The notes under the pieces were generated by a model. That model searched no databases. It was given only the letters and a program-made list of their open reading frames with translations, and had not been told where the DNA came from. Position numbers and translations under genes: made by a program. Positions 15,952 through 24,421 of a stretch of DNA of 37,338 nucleotides are shown in pieces; within the stretch, counting starts at the first letter, position 1, and each line of letters starts with the position of its first letter. This stretch comes from Nitrospira sp. (GTDB lineage Bacteria; Nitrospirota; Nitrospiria; Nitrospirales; Nitrospiraceae), in the NCBI GenBank assembly GCA_029881435.1, contig JAOUMR010000022.1, forward strand, positions 1 to 37,338, read 5' to 3'.

Positions 15952-16371
15952 TCAGATAAACAGCTTCGTTTCCGCCTCAGCAGTCAGGGAGAGGATGGCC
16001 GGCAGGCCCAGCACCTCATCGACATTCTTTTCGACCGCAGCCGCGTCCACACCCATATATTCCAATCCGGCGCTGCAGGCGATCAGCCGAAACTTCCCGA
16101 CATGCTTGGCGTCCTGAAGCATTTCTGAGATCTTCGGGACCTTCTTCTCTTTGAGCAACCGGGCAACCTCCTCGGCTGATCCGGCATATTCCGGTGGAAA
16201 ATCAATCTGATCGATCTTGCCTTCAGCAATTTTTTTGATCGTCCAGAATAACAAGACGACAATCACGTCTTTGCCCATGGCCGCGGCCGTCATACCAAGC
16301 GTCGCGACTTGGTGGAGCTTATCGTACGTGGCGTTGTGGGCAAAGATGACAAACTTCGGCGTTCTCGACAT
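15952..16371 (-). CDS. DsrE family protein
   Basis: 139 residues of the DsrE/DsrF superfamily: KFVIFAHNATYDKLHQVATL at the start, the MGKDVIVVLLFWTIK strand-helix, a charged middle, and FRLIACSAGLEYMGV with the conserved cysteine at position 99. Related proteins are persulfide carriers or small peroxiredoxin-like proteins of unknown role. It differs from the DsrE2 protein upstream, which makes two distinct DsrE-type proteins and one TusA within 4 kb. The ATG at 16371 has AGG close upstream. A terminator follows the gene, so it is a single-gene unit, divergent from the PGPGW membrane protein. Confidence 0.88.
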   Translation of the reverse strand: MSRTPKFVIFAHNATYDKLHQVATLGMTAAAMGKDVIVVLLFWTIKKIAEGKIDQIDFPPEYAGSAEEVARLLKEKKVPKISEMLQDAKHVGKFRLIACSAGLEYMGVDAAAVEKNVDEVLGLPAILSLTAEAETKLFI

Positions 16372-16647
16372 ACCTACTTCTTCTGTGCGCGGGATTTTTT
16401 GTCGTCACCTCGACTAAAGATCGTGCCAAACATCAGTGATGTGCTCTGTCTCGCCCGCAAGTGAAACATACCAGACCACCGAGGTCATCCCGAGCAGGAG
16501 CCATAAGGCCGCGGAAGACGGCTGGTAAAGACTCCTGTCGCGACTCCATGCCCGATGATTATAGCGACCGGGCTCAACGGCGTAAACACGAGACTTCAGC
16601 CTGCATCGCCTTGAGGGGCGCGAAAGCTCATGCTAGGATGCCGCCCG
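16372..16647. other. Divergent upstream region, nothing recognised
   Basis: 276 nt between the DsrE gene (-) and the PGPGW gene (+). I see no convincing promoter pair, repeat or small gene; the one plus-strand open frame here is out of frame with the next gene and has no ribosome binding site. Confidence 0.45.
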
Positions 16648-17079
16648 ATGGATTGGCTTCTTACGTATGTTCAGCAGTACGTCTCGACCGAAACCCTCGT
16701 AACCCTGACGGTGCTCTCGGTTGTCTTCTTTGTCGGGTCGTTGATTGCCATCCCGTTCATCCTCGTCCGGCTTCCGACCGATTTCTTTGACACGCGTGTC
16801 CCTCGTCGCTGGATGGAAAATCATCACCCGGTGCTTCGACTATTGGGCCACGTTGTGAAAAACGTGGTCGGAGCCATTTTCCTGTTCGCCGGTTTCTTGA
16901 TGTTGTTCTTGCCCGGCCAGGGCATTCTCACGATGTTAATCGGTGTAACCATGCTGGATTTTCCTGGCAAGCGAAAGTTAGAGGCACGGATGATCGGCCA
17001 ACCTGCCATCCTAAACACCATTAACAATATGCGCCAGAAGTTCGGGAAGCCGCCGCTCACGATTGCGCCCCAACCGTGA
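16648..17079 (+). CDS. PGPGW-type small membrane protein
   Basis: 143 residues with two clear membrane segments, LVTLTVLSVVFFVGSLIAIP and a second around AIFLFAGFLMLFL. The latter runs into LPGQGILTMLIGVTMLDFPG, the Pro-Gly-rich loop that defines the PGPGW family of uncharacterised membrane proteins. The tail is basic. The ATG at 16648 is preferred because AGGA at 16635-16638 lies 9 nt upstream; an in-frame ATG at 16630 adds six residues. It precedes polA by 93 nt and may be cotranscribed with it. Confidence 0.8.
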   Translation: MDWLLTYVQQYVSTETLVTLTVLSVVFFVGSLIAIPFILVRLPTDFFDTRVPRRWMENHHPVLRLLGHVVKNVVGAIFLFAGFLMLFLPGQGILTMLIGVTMLDFPGKRKLEARMIGQPAILNTINNMRQKFGKPPLTIAPQP

Positions 17080-17172
17080 ACGCGCACCCCACTCACTCTT
17101 CCCGATCGGCCGTCGAACGTTTTGAAAAGCCGACTTCTGATGACTCATTCGACCGAATGTTAGGCTCCATCT

Positions 17173-19830
17173 ATGTCTGACTCAACGAACGCGAACAAGA
17201 TACTCTACCTGATCGACGGCAGCGCCTACATCTATCGCGCCTTTTTTGCCCTGCCGGCATTGAACAATTCAAAAGGTCTCCAGACCAACGCGGTCTATGG
17301 ATTCATGACCACCCTGCTGAGAATTATCCGCGAGCACAAGCCGGACGGTCTTGCGGTAGCCTTCGATGAGAAGGGGCCGACCGCCCGACACGCGGAGTTC
17401 AAAGAATATAAGGCACAGCGGCCGCCGATGCCGGACGGGATGAAGGCGCAGATCCCATACATTCATCGGGTTGTGGAAGCGCTGAACATTCCCGCCGTCA
17501 AGCAGGTTGGATATGAAGCGGACGATCTGATCGGCACGCTGTCCCGGCAAGCAGAGCAAGCCGGGTACGACGTCGTGATCGTCACAGGCGACAAAGACAT
17601 GCTGCAGTTACTTACCCCACACGTGCGCATCTACGACCCGGTGAAGGATAAGTGGTCCGGCGATGCAGAATGTGTGGCAAAGTTCGGGGTCGAACCCGGA
17701 CGGGTGGTTGAAGTCATGGGACTGATGGGAGATACCAGCGACAACATTCCTGGGGTTAAAGGTATCGGCGAGAAAACCGCGATGAAGCTGATCGCGCAGT
17801 TCGGGACGATCGAAGAACTGCTACGCCGCCTCGATGAGGTCACCCCCACCCGCATCAAGGCCCTCATCACCGAACAGGCGGAGAAGGCGCGGCTCAGCCG
17901 GAAACTGGCGACCATCGATACACAGAGTCCAGTGGAATTTCATCCCGAGTCCTATCGGATCAAGCCACCGCACGACGAGCAATTGACAGACTTACTCCGC
18001 GAGTTGGAATTCACCTCCCTCCTCAAGAGCCTTCAGTCATCGCCGAAACAGCAGGAGATGAAAACTCAAGACATCACCACCATCGAAGACGAAGCAGCGG
18101 CGCAGCGATTCGTCGACAGTTTGCCGAAGAACGCACCCCTCGGCCTACAATGTTTGTTAGCCGGCCAACCGGGCGTCCGTACTGACATGCTCGGCATGGC
18201 CCTCTCCACCGGAAAGCACACGGCTTTCATTTCGATCGACGTGCACACATTCATGCGGCCGATCATGCCTATTCTGCACGACACGCAGAGGGTCAAAGTC
18301 GTACACGACCTCAAAGCCACCCTGCTGGCCTTTCACCAAATCGGTATCACTTTGGCTCCCCCATACGTGGATACGATGATAGCCGACTATTTGCTCAACC
18401 CGAACCGCCGAGACCATGGCCTCGAAACGATTACGTTGGAACGGTTAGGCAAACGACTGGGCTCGGGAACCCATGAGAAGGCACAACCCCAGTTGCTCTT
18501 CGAGGTCGACACTGGTTCGCGAGAAACTGCAACGGAAGCTGCCACCACCCTGGCGAAGCTCGAGCCGATCCTGAGAGACCGGTTGGTCGAACAAGGAAGC
18601 TCGAAACTGTTCGCCGATGTTGAGATGCCGCTCGTCCCTATCCTCGCCGAGATCGAGCGAAATGGGTTCCTGCTGGATGTCGAAGGGCTCCACGAGCTGA
18701 GTAAGGAACTCGAGCGCAAACTCGACCGCATGCTAGAAAGCATCACTCGGTCAGCAGGCGAAGAGTTCAATATCAATTCGCCGAAACAGTTGGCGACTGT
18801 CTTGTTCGAAAAGCTCGGCTTGAAGCCACTGCGCAAGACCAAGACCGGCTACTCCACCGACGAAGACACTTTGACACAGCTCGCGACGCAACACGAGCTG
18901 CCGGCCCAGATTCTCAACTACCGAAGCCTCAGCAAACTCAAATCGACCTATGTGGATGCCTTTCCCGAGCTGGTCAGACCGGAAACCAAACGGCTTCACA
19001 CCTCGCTGAACCAGACCGTCGCCGCCACCGGACGGCTCTCGTCCACCGACCCAAATCTCCAAAACATTCCCGTCAAAGGTGATTACGGCCTGCGTATTCG
19101 CGAAGCATTTATCGTTCCGAAAGGCCATGAACTCCTCTGCGCCGACTACAGCCAGATCGAGCCGCGCATCCTAGCCCATCTCTCGCAAGATCCTCGCCTC
19201 CTATCCGTTTTTACCCAGGGAGAAGACATCCACATGGCCACGGCCATGGAAATCTTCGGCCTGCCCTCCAGTCAAATCACGAGAGACATGCGCCGCGCCG
19301 CCAAAACCGTCGTCTTTGGTATCGTCTACGGCATCAGCCCGTTCGGCCTTTCACAAAACCTAGGCGTACCTCAAGCAGAAGCGAAGAAATATATCGATAC
19401 CTTCTTCGAACGATTCTCAGCTGTACGGGATTTGATGGATCGGAACATCGCCGAAGGACGAGAAAAAGGCTACACTACGACCATCCTCGGACGCCGCCGG
19501 CCTATTCCTGAGCTGCAAAGTGGCGATCCAGCCCAACGCGGATTCGGCGAACGTATGGCGGTCAACAGTCCCATCCAAGGTTCTGCTGCGGATTTAATCA
19601 AAGTGGCCATGATCAACGTCCACCAGAAACTCCATGATGAACTGCCGCACGTAAAGATGATCCTCCAAGTTCACGACGAACTGATCTTTGAAGTGCCGGA
19701 TCATGACCTAGCTGAAGCAAAGCGGCTGGTGAAACAGGAGATGGAAAGCGTCGGGAAACAATTGGGCATATCGGTGCCGCTCAAAGTAGACTTAGGCGTC
19801 GGCAAAAACTGGCGCGTGGCACACCCGTAA
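17173..19830 (+). CDS. polA: DNA polymerase I, proofreading site apparently inactive
   Basis: 885 residues in the usual three-domain order. Residues 1-290 are the 5' nuclease: LIDGSAYIYRAFFALP, YEADDLIGTL, VTGDKDMLQLL and GLMGDTSDNIPGVKGIGEKT supply the acidic metal ligands. Residues about 296-490 match the 3'-5' exonuclease fold, but the catalytic acids are absent: the exo I position reads LGLQC (323-327), exo II reads HDLKAT (378-383), and exo III reads EAATTL. Residues 500-885 are the polymerase: motif A DYSQIEPRILAHLS with Asp658, motif B RRAAKTVVFGIVYG from Arg707, and motif C VHDE with Asp835. The Pro in QIEPR replaces the usual Leu. It fills gaps after repair and Okazaki primer removal. 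Loss of proofreading in PolA is known in several lineages. Confidence 0.97.
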   Translation: MSDSTNANKILYLIDGSAYIYRAFFALPALNNSKGLQTNAVYGFMTTLLRIIREHKPDGLAVAFDEKGPTARHAEFKEYKAQRPPMPDGMKAQIPYIHRVVEALNIPAVKQVGYEADDLIGTLSRQAEQAGYDVVIVTGDKDMLQLLTPHVRIYDPVKDKWSGDAECVAKFGVEPGRVVEVMGLMGDTSDNIPGVKGIGEKTAMKLIAQFGTIEELLRRLDEVTPTRIKALITEQAEKARLSRKLATIDTQSPVEFHPESYRIKPPHDEQLTDLLRELEFTSLLKSLQSSPKQQEMKTQDITTIEDEAAAQRFVDSLPKNAPLGLQCLLAGQPGVRTDMLGMALSTGKHTAFISIDVHTFMRPIMPILHDTQRVKVVHDLKATLLAFHQIGITLAPPYVDTMIADYLLNPNRRDHGLETITLERLGKRLGSGTHEKAQPQLLFEVDTGSRETATEAATTLAKLEPILRDRLVEQGSSKLFADVEMPLVPILAEIERNGFLLDVEGLHELSKELERKLDRMLESITRSAGEEFNINSPKQLATVLFEKLGLKPLRKTKTGYSTDEDTLTQLATQHELPAQILNYRSLSKLKSTYVDAFPELVRPETKRLHTSLNQTVAATGRLSSTDPNLQNIPVKGDYGLRIREAFIVPKGHELLCADYSQIEPRILAHLSQDPRLLSVFTQGEDIHMATAMEIFGLPSSQITRDMRRAAKTVVFGIVYGISPFGLSQNLGVPQAEAKKYIDTFFERFSAVRDLMDRNIAEGREKGYTTTILGRRRPIPELQSGDPAQRGFGERMAVNSPIQGSAADLIKVAMINVHQKLHDELPHVKMILQVHDELIFEVPDHDLAEAKRLVKQEMESVGKQLGISVPLKVDLGVGKNWRVAHP

Positions 19831-19854
19831 CCCATAACCACTGCGAGGTGACAT

Positions 19855-20112
19855 ATGTTGACCATACGCATTTCGATGGCGTGGATAATAGCCACCCTTA
19901 GCCTTGGGGCCTTGGGGATTGTGCTTTTCCTTGGCCAACCGTTCACGGTCAAAGCGCAGGAGCCGAAACGGTTTCAGTACAGAATCGTCGAGGTGCTTCC
20001 TGACACCCAGAATATGCAAACCAAGCTGAATGAGTATGGCGCGAGTGGGTGGGAGCTGGTGGCGGTTCCGATGGGGAGCATGACCGAGCCGAGGCTGATC
20101 TTTAAGAAGTGA
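19855..20112 (+). CDS. Small exported protein, DUF4177-like
   Basis: 85 residues. A hydrophobic N-terminal stretch (residues about 8-28) ends near an Ala-Gln-Glu and is a signal peptide or anchor. The rest, FQYRIVEVLPDTQNMQTKLN and then YGASGWELVAVPMG, fits the DUF4177 pattern, whose hallmark is an NxYGxxGWELV block. GAGGTG at 19844-19849 is 5 nt before the ATG. It follows polA by 24 nt and may share its transcript. The function of DUF4177 proteins is unknown. Confidence 0.8.
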   Translation: MLTIRISMAWIIATLSLGALGIVLFLGQPFTVKAQEPKRFQYRIVEVLPDTQNMQTKLNEYGASGWELVAVPMGSMTEPRLIFKK

Positions 20113-20202
20113 TACCGCGGGGTGACCTCTCAATGCAATCGATAACCAGAACCTGGTTTCTCCGATTGCAGGAGACAAGAAACTCTGCAAATATTGGTCT
20201 CA

Positions 20203-20517
20203 ATGAAAAAAGTCTTCGTTTCTCAGAACTTGATAGACGTTGAGATGCGCAAGGAGTGGCTGGAGCAGGCCGGCATCCGATGTATGATTAAGAACCAGCG
20301 TTCTGCTGGCCTTGCTGGAGAGATTCCCTTTGTAGAGATTTTCCCGGAATTGTGGGTCATCCAGGATGAGGATGCCTATCGGGCACGCCAAGTACTGGAT
20401 GAAGGTCTAGACGTGCTGCCATCGAACCAAGAGACGTGGGCATGCGCTGCATGCGGCGAACATCACGAGAGTCAATTTGCGGAATGCTGGAAGTGTGGGC
20501 ACGTGCGGTCGCCGTGA
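20203..20517 (+). CDS. DUF2007-type protein with C-terminal zinc ribbon
   Basis: 104 residues. The N-terminal part (MKKVFVSQNLIDVEMRKEWL, then AGIRCMIKNQ and VEIFPELWVIQDEDAYRARQ) is a DUF2007/putative signal-transducing fold, similar to PII-like ferredoxin-fold domains. The tail has two CxxC pairs, CAACGEHHESQFAECWKCGH, a zinc ribbon that may bind metal or a partner. A TTG nine bases upstream is in frame, but the ATG at 20203 is the more likely start. It lies 90 nt after the previous gene. Role unknown. Confidence 0.85.
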   Translation: MKKVFVSQNLIDVEMRKEWLEQAGIRCMIKNQRSAGLAGEIPFVEIFPELWVIQDEDAYRARQVLDEGLDVLPSNQETWACAACGEHHESQFAECWKCGHVRSP

Positions 20518-20642
20518 TTCTCCAGACACTTCATCATCACTCATTGTTTCTTCCCACATACAAATTTCCAGACTGATTGCGCTAACGTTCCTCGCGAGAT
20601 AGTTACCCAGCCTGATACGGGTACGCGCTATGGAAAGACTTC

Positions 20643-20888
20643 TTATGGTTGCGTGGTATCACCCAAGTTCCTTGTCAAACAGTCATTGAACGCCATCCGC
20701 CGATGGTACGGCGACCGAAACCACTTGTACCTGTTCAACATCTCCAATTCATTTACGTATTCATTACAACGCTTCGTCTCCACCTCTCCGGCTTCCAGAG
20801 GCGCCGTCATAATCCAGGCCCCGATCCCAATAATAAGAAGAAAGAGCGTTACGCCGACAACAAACATCACGATTGTTTTTGTATCCAT
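20643..20888 (-). CDS. Small membrane protein, unknown
   Basis: 81 residues. Residues about 6-30 are one strong hydrophobic segment (IVMFVVGVTLFLLIIGIGAW); the rest is charged and contains two cysteines. I do not recognise the family. The ATG is supported by an AGGGGG a few bases upstream on the minus strand, and the codon use is ordinary, so it is probably a real gene despite its size. It lies just downstream of tRNA-Leu on the same strand. Confidence 0.7.
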   Translation of the reverse strand: MDTKTIVMFVVGVTLFLLIIGIGAWIMTAPLEAGEVETKRCNEYVNELEMLNRYKWFRSPYHRRMAFNDCLTRNLGDTTQP

Positions 20889-20937
20889 GAATCCCCCTGT
20901 AGGTTCGTCTGTGACTAATACCTGATTCTCATGTGAT

Positions 20938-21027
20938 TGGTGCCGGAGACCGGGATCGAACCGGTACGGGCCTTGTGAGCCCGAGGGATTTTAAGTCCCT
21001 TGCGTCTGCCTATTCCGCCACTCCGGC
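20938..21027 (-). tRNA. tRNA-Leu(UAA) with encoded CCA
   Basis: Read on the minus strand from 21027, the acceptor arm GCCGGAG (21021-21027) pairs with CTCCGGC (20942-20948) and A20941 is the discriminator, with CCA encoded at 20938-20940. The anticodon arm GGGA-loop-TCCC carries CTTAAAA, giving anticodon UAA. A long variable arm (GGGCTC/ACAAGGCCC region) marks a class II tRNA, and GGTTCGATCC is the T arm. An AT-rich TTAAAAT lies about 10 bases upstream of the 5' end and may be its -10 box. This reads UUA and possibly UUG leucine codons. Confidence 0.96.
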
Positions 21028-21185
21028 AAGAAGGCGGATTTTAACATAGCGCCTCCGGCCCCACAGCCACTTTTCTCATGGCCTTCATCTACCCGTGACC
21101 ATGCAAAAGATAACGAGAGTGGGCTACAATGCGAGAGCGGATGACAGGGTATCAGTAAAGGGGTGCCTGGTGGAGAGGTAAGCCG

Positions 21186-21791
21186 CTGCGGACGCACGTT
21201 TCACGTTTTTTGACTGCACTTTTCGCACTCACAATGGCGTTTCCGAGTGAGGCGGTGAGCCAAGAGGCAGTTCTCGATATCCTCCCGCTCCGCCCGTTTA
21301 GTTTCGACGTGTCATTCAATGATCGTACATTTGCGCCCGCTCGCAGAGTCATCTCCGTTCAAGCCGGAATCACTGCTCTTCGCTATGGCCCCCTTGAATT
21401 GAGAGGCATCTACCAATATTACAGTCACCATACCCCAACCTTTATCACCGACCAACATTCTTTGTATGCGAACCCGCGCTGGAATAATTTTATCGACTTA
21501 TTGGATTTCCCCAGCGGCAAACCAATCAGTCGCTTCCTGCGACACGCTCTTTTCGGACCGCTAGAGCACCGGGCAGTACCGTATGTCGGAGCGATCCTGG
21601 GAGGAACCATTCCGGGGCGAGGAGCGTTTTCCCCCGGCTACTTGTACGGAGGTCAGATCGGAGTACGATTTCCTGTCGCCCAGGGGTTTTCCGTCGATAT
21701 GGGACTTCAGTACACACGATTCGAAATCGATTTCCAGGGCAAGTCCGACTTGTCACGACAATGGCTCTTCACAGTCGGCGTTCGGTTTTGA
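21186..21791 (+). CDS. Probable outer-membrane beta-barrel protein, start uncertain
   Basis: About 201 residues if begun at CTG 21186, or 193 from TTG 21210. The N-terminus reads RTHVSRFLTALFALTMAFPS and ends near a Val-Ser-Gln site, a good signal peptide only if the start is upstream of the TTG. The mature part is beta-rich with alternating aromatic residues (LRGIYQYYSHHTPTF, VDMGLQYTRFEIDFQ) and finishes in the FTVGVRF C-terminal Phe signature of outer-membrane barrels. GGAGAGG at 21172-21178 sits 7 nt before CTG 21186, so either CTG is used or one base in an ATG is miscalled. It opens a three-gene row with the solute-binding and haem proteins. Confidence 0.7.
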   Translation: MRTHVSRFLTALFALTMAFPSEAVSQEAVLDILPLRPFSFDVSFNDRTFAPARRVISVQAGITALRYGPLELRGIYQYYSHHTPTFITDQHSLYANPRWNNFIDLLDFPSGKPISRFLRHALFGPLEHRAVPYVGAILGGTIPGRGAFSPGYLYGGQIGVRFPVAQGFSVDMGLQYTRFEIDFQGKSDLSRQWLFTVGVRF

Positions 21792-21843
21792 GTTGATGGC
21801 TATTGATCCGTGTGCCACATCAAGACCATGGAGGGCATAGAGC

Positions 21844-22875
21844 GTGAGCCTTTGCATCATCAAAAGACTCCTCGGTTCGCTTGTCCTGACGACGCTGGGC
21901 ATCCTTCTGCAAGGATGCGGTCTTGTGTATGATGCCGTTGAGCTCATACACCCGCTGAATCGCGATGAGCTGTCGTCCATTTGTACTCGCGAACGATTGC
22001 GCGTCGGTATCGCGGTTGAACCGTTTCGCCCGTTTGTCTTTCCCGCCGTGTACACCGACGAAGGCATTCGGGTCACAGGCTTGGATATTGAACTGATCCG
22101 GGAGGTCGCCGACGCACTCACCTTGTATTGTAAGGGACCAACTCCGATCGTTCCGACCTTGCACGTCACGCGCTTTCCCGATCTGTTCATCAAAATGAAC
22201 GAAGGGCAGCTCGATCTATTTGTATCGTCCGTTGGTGGAACCGTTCCCGGCACAAGGCCGACAGGCCTGTGGTTTTCGGCTCCCTATTTCCGAGACGACG
22301 GTATTGCCGCCATCATCCACAATCCAGAAGTAGCCGAACGTGTGTGGGCACAATTTCGAAAGCAGAACGGGAATCGAGATACGCTTGCAGCCGTTCAGGG
22401 AGGCTTCGCCGGCTTGACCATCGCGGTTCAGAAGGGGAGGCCCGCTCACCTGTACGCTCAAGCCAACCTCAAGCAGATCCGCTTAGTGATCTGCGACTCT
22501 ATTCCCGCCGCGATCGAAATGAAAGACCTCCCTATCGATGTCATCCTTTCCGAACATTCCATTCTTGAGTACGTGACAAAGCGGGTCTGGCAAGACTGGC
22601 ACCCTCTGACACACACAGACGGTACCCCCTTGATGTTGACCCATGCAGACCTGTCCATCGTCACCAGCGACGAGCACAGACAGTTACAATGGTTCCTGAA
22701 CAACCTGCTCTTTCGTTTGGAAGAATCAGGACGATTGATCCAGATGCGGAGACGCTGGATCGAGGCTGAATACGCACCCACTCGGCGGGCCACCGCAGAG
22801 GGGTTGCCGCTTGAAGTCACACAAGTGCCCGACCACTATGATCAGGGACAGTGCCGTTTGGCTGAGGGCCCATGA
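21844..22875 (+). CDS. Solute-binding lipoprotein (SBP family 3), orphan
   Basis: 343 residues. The signal peptide ends in LLQGC with lipid Cys25. The rest is a type 3 periplasmic binding protein: LRVGIAVEPFRPFVFP at the opening strand, GLDIELIREVADAL, LDLFVSSVGGTVP, and the closing SIVTSDEHRQLQWFLNNL. Such proteins normally capture amino acids or similar small solutes for an ABC importer, but no permease or ATPase gene is near, so it may act as a sensor or scavenger. GTG 21844 is chosen because GGAGGG at 21830-21835 is 8 nt upstream. It overlaps nothing and precedes the haem protein by 16 nt. Confidence 0.88.
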   Translation: MSLCIIKRLLGSLVLTTLGILLQGCGLVYDAVELIHPLNRDELSSICTRERLRVGIAVEPFRPFVFPAVYTDEGIRVTGLDIELIREVADALTLYCKGPTPIVPTLHVTRFPDLFIKMNEGQLDLFVSSVGGTVPGTRPTGLWFSAPYFRDDGIAAIIHNPEVAERVWAQFRKQNGNRDTLAAVQGGFAGLTIAVQKGRPAHLYAQANLKQIRLVICDSIPAAIEMKDLPIDVILSEHSILEYVTKRVWQDWHPLTHTDGTPLMLTHADLSIVTSDEHRQLQWFLNNLLFRLEESGRLIQMRRRWIEAEYAPTRRATAEGLPLEVTQVPDHYDQGQCRLAEGP

Positions 22876-22891
22876 CGAAACGGAGGTGTGC

Positions 22892-23638
22892 ATGCTCCTA
22901 GTCCCGAACATAATCCTCTCGCTCGGTTTAATGTTGATACTGCTCTGTGCCCAGAGCGGTTTGGCGCAAACCTCTCAGAAGGAGACTGAGCGGACAGCAG
23001 AGCTTCTGGCGACTCTCCTTGACGCCGGACGTGTCGTCGTCGAGCAAAACCAACCGTTGATCAATGATCCGCGAAGAGGAGACAAGGGCTTCTCACCCGA
23101 TGTCTTTGAGCGGCTAGTCCTCGATGAGTTCTTCCATCAGGCGCAGATCGACCTAAAAACGTCCTCTTCTTCTTTCCCTCCCCACGCGAAAGATCTGCTG
23201 ACGCGACTGCTCCTCGCGAGCAAAGAGGTCGTGGCAGATGCGCAGTTCGTAATCAATCAGCGAGGGATTGGGTACAAGAATTTCATCCCAGCCACCTTCG
23301 GCAGCCAGGCTGCACGGAAGTTTTCGAAGCAATCGAAGGTGACCATCAAACAGACAACCCTCGATCCACGAAACTTGCGCAATGCGCCAGACGCGTATGA
23401 AGAAACGGTCCTGAAGCGGCTTGCGCACCAACCAGCCTCGACCAGCCCTTTGGTCGAGTGGATCGACGATGGACGGCTACTCAGAGCCATGATGCCGATT
23501 TATTATTCGGAGGATTGCCTGACTTGTCACGGAAGCCCCAAAGGGATGCTCGACATCTCCGGCTATCCACGAGAAGGCGCTCAGGTAGGAGAACTCGCTG
23601 GTGCCATCAGCATTCAGATCCCCGTGGACCATCGGTAG
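22892..23638 (+). CDS. Tll0287-like c-type haem protein
   Basis: 248 residues with a signal peptide (LLVPNIILSLGLMLILLCAQ and then an Ala-Gln site). The mature part matches the DUF3365/Tll0287-like family, a PAS-related haem-binding fold; the single c-type haem site is CLTCH at residues 209-213, inside YYSEDCLTCHGSPKG near the C-terminus. Known members are periplasmic redox or gas sensors, or sit as the N-terminal sensory part of signal proteins; here it is free-standing. The start is ATG 22892, with GGAGG at 22882-22886 five bases upstream; the frame is open further 5' but overlaps the previous gene. It is the last gene of the barrel-SBP-haem row. Confidence 0.9.
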   Translation: MLLVPNIILSLGLMLILLCAQSGLAQTSQKETERTAELLATLLDAGRVVVEQNQPLINDPRRGDKGFSPDVFERLVLDEFFHQAQIDLKTSSSSFPPHAKDLLTRLLLASKEVVADAQFVINQRGIGYKNFIPATFGSQAARKFSKQSKVTIKQTTLDPRNLRNAPDAYEETVLKRLAHQPASTSPLVEWIDDGRLLRAMMPIYYSEDCLTCHGSPKGMLDISGYPREGAQVGELAGAISIQIPVDHR

Positions 23639-23639
23639 A

Positions 23640-23699
23640 AGATCCAGCCGCGACGGAAGGTACACTGCGGGTGGATCTGCCACCGATGATCTCCGGTGG
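23640..23699. terminator. Hairpins between convergent genes
   Basis: A 12-position stem with one mismatch pairs 23640-23651 with 23667-23678, and a second stem pairs CCACCG (23680-23685) with CGGTGG (23694-23699). No T-run follows. The gap separates the haem protein from the convergent YtxH gene, so a role in 3'-end formation is plausible but unproven. Confidence 0.35.
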
Positions 23700-23706
23700 G
23701 CCTCGT

Positions 23707-23973
23707 TCAACACACTGCGGTGAGCTGCGGGCTTTGCTCCTCGCAACTCCTCACAATCGGTGACTGTTGATCGAACGCGACTTTCATCCCAGACTTGACG
23801 GCGCGTCCCCAGCGATTGGTTTGGGCCTGTGCCTTCCGAGCATAGCGGCTAATGTTCCGGCGCGTTTCAATCCCGGTCTGTGGGGCAAAGAGGAGCCCTA
23901 GTCCCGCTCCGATGACGGCTCCACCAGCGATGAATGCAGCTGCCTTGGCGACGTGCTTCCCCTGCTCCGACAT
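23707..23973 (-). CDS. YtxH domain protein
   Basis: 88 residues. A glycine-rich hydrophobic stretch (AAAFIAGGAVIGAGLGLLFA) followed by PQTGIETRRNISRYARKAQA is the YtxH pattern, a small membrane-associated stress protein of unknown mechanism. A longer frame starts at 24021, but GAGGGAGG on the minus strand lies 6 nt before the ATG at 23973, so this start is preferred. It is convergent with the haem protein and divergent from lgt. Confidence 0.85.
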   Translation of the reverse strand: MSEQGKHVAKAAAFIAGGAVIGAGLGLLFAPQTGIETRRNISRYARKAQAQTNRWGRAVKSGMKVAFDQQSPIVRSCEEQSPQLTAVC

Positions 23974-24421
23974 GGCGAACCTCCCTCGTAATGGTTGTGA
24001 TGTTGCCGGAAGACTGCCCAATCGTTCTTCCTATGAGGGACGTATCAGCATGCTTTGTGCCAGCATGAGTGCGGCCGAACGGGGGACAATTTCCTCGGAA
24101 AATCAAGGGGACAATCGACGACGATGAGAAGTGACAAATATTGGGTCTCTTTTTCTCGACAGAAGGAGACACAGGCGTTTCAGAAATCCAACACTCGCTC
24201 ACCGTCCATTCCTGTAAAGCAGCTCTAGGAAACGGTTTCCAAGGACCCTGCTCTAATCATTCTTTAATCCTTGCTACGCTTGCATTGACAAGTAGGCCCC
24301 CGTATGATCCGTTGGAAAATCTGACCCATGGCTCCTAGGGGAAGGGCCTAGCAGCGAAATCTTGTTCGTCCGTTCAAAATACGAACGATGTCTCTCAAGG
24401 AACAAACCTGACAGAGGATAG
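23974..24421. other. Divergent upstream region of ytxH and lgt
   Basis: 448 nt with no supported gene. It holds the lgt promoter described separately and two direct copies of GGGGACAAT near 24082 and 24107, about 26 nt apart, which could be a regulator site or chance. No strong hairpin was seen. Confidence 0.45.
24280..24308 (+). promoter_or_regulatory. Candidate sigma-70 promoter of lgt
   Basis: TTGCAT at 24280-24285 and TATGAT at 24303-24308 are separated by exactly 17 nt. A consensus TTGACA at 24285 is too close to TATGAT to be its partner. The predicted leader is about 110 nt. Confidence 0.5.

Noticed and set aside
24285-24308. Consensus TTGACA at 24285 as partner of TATGAT at 24303
   Set aside because: The spacer would be 12 nt; TTGCAT at 24280 with a 17-nt spacer fits better.
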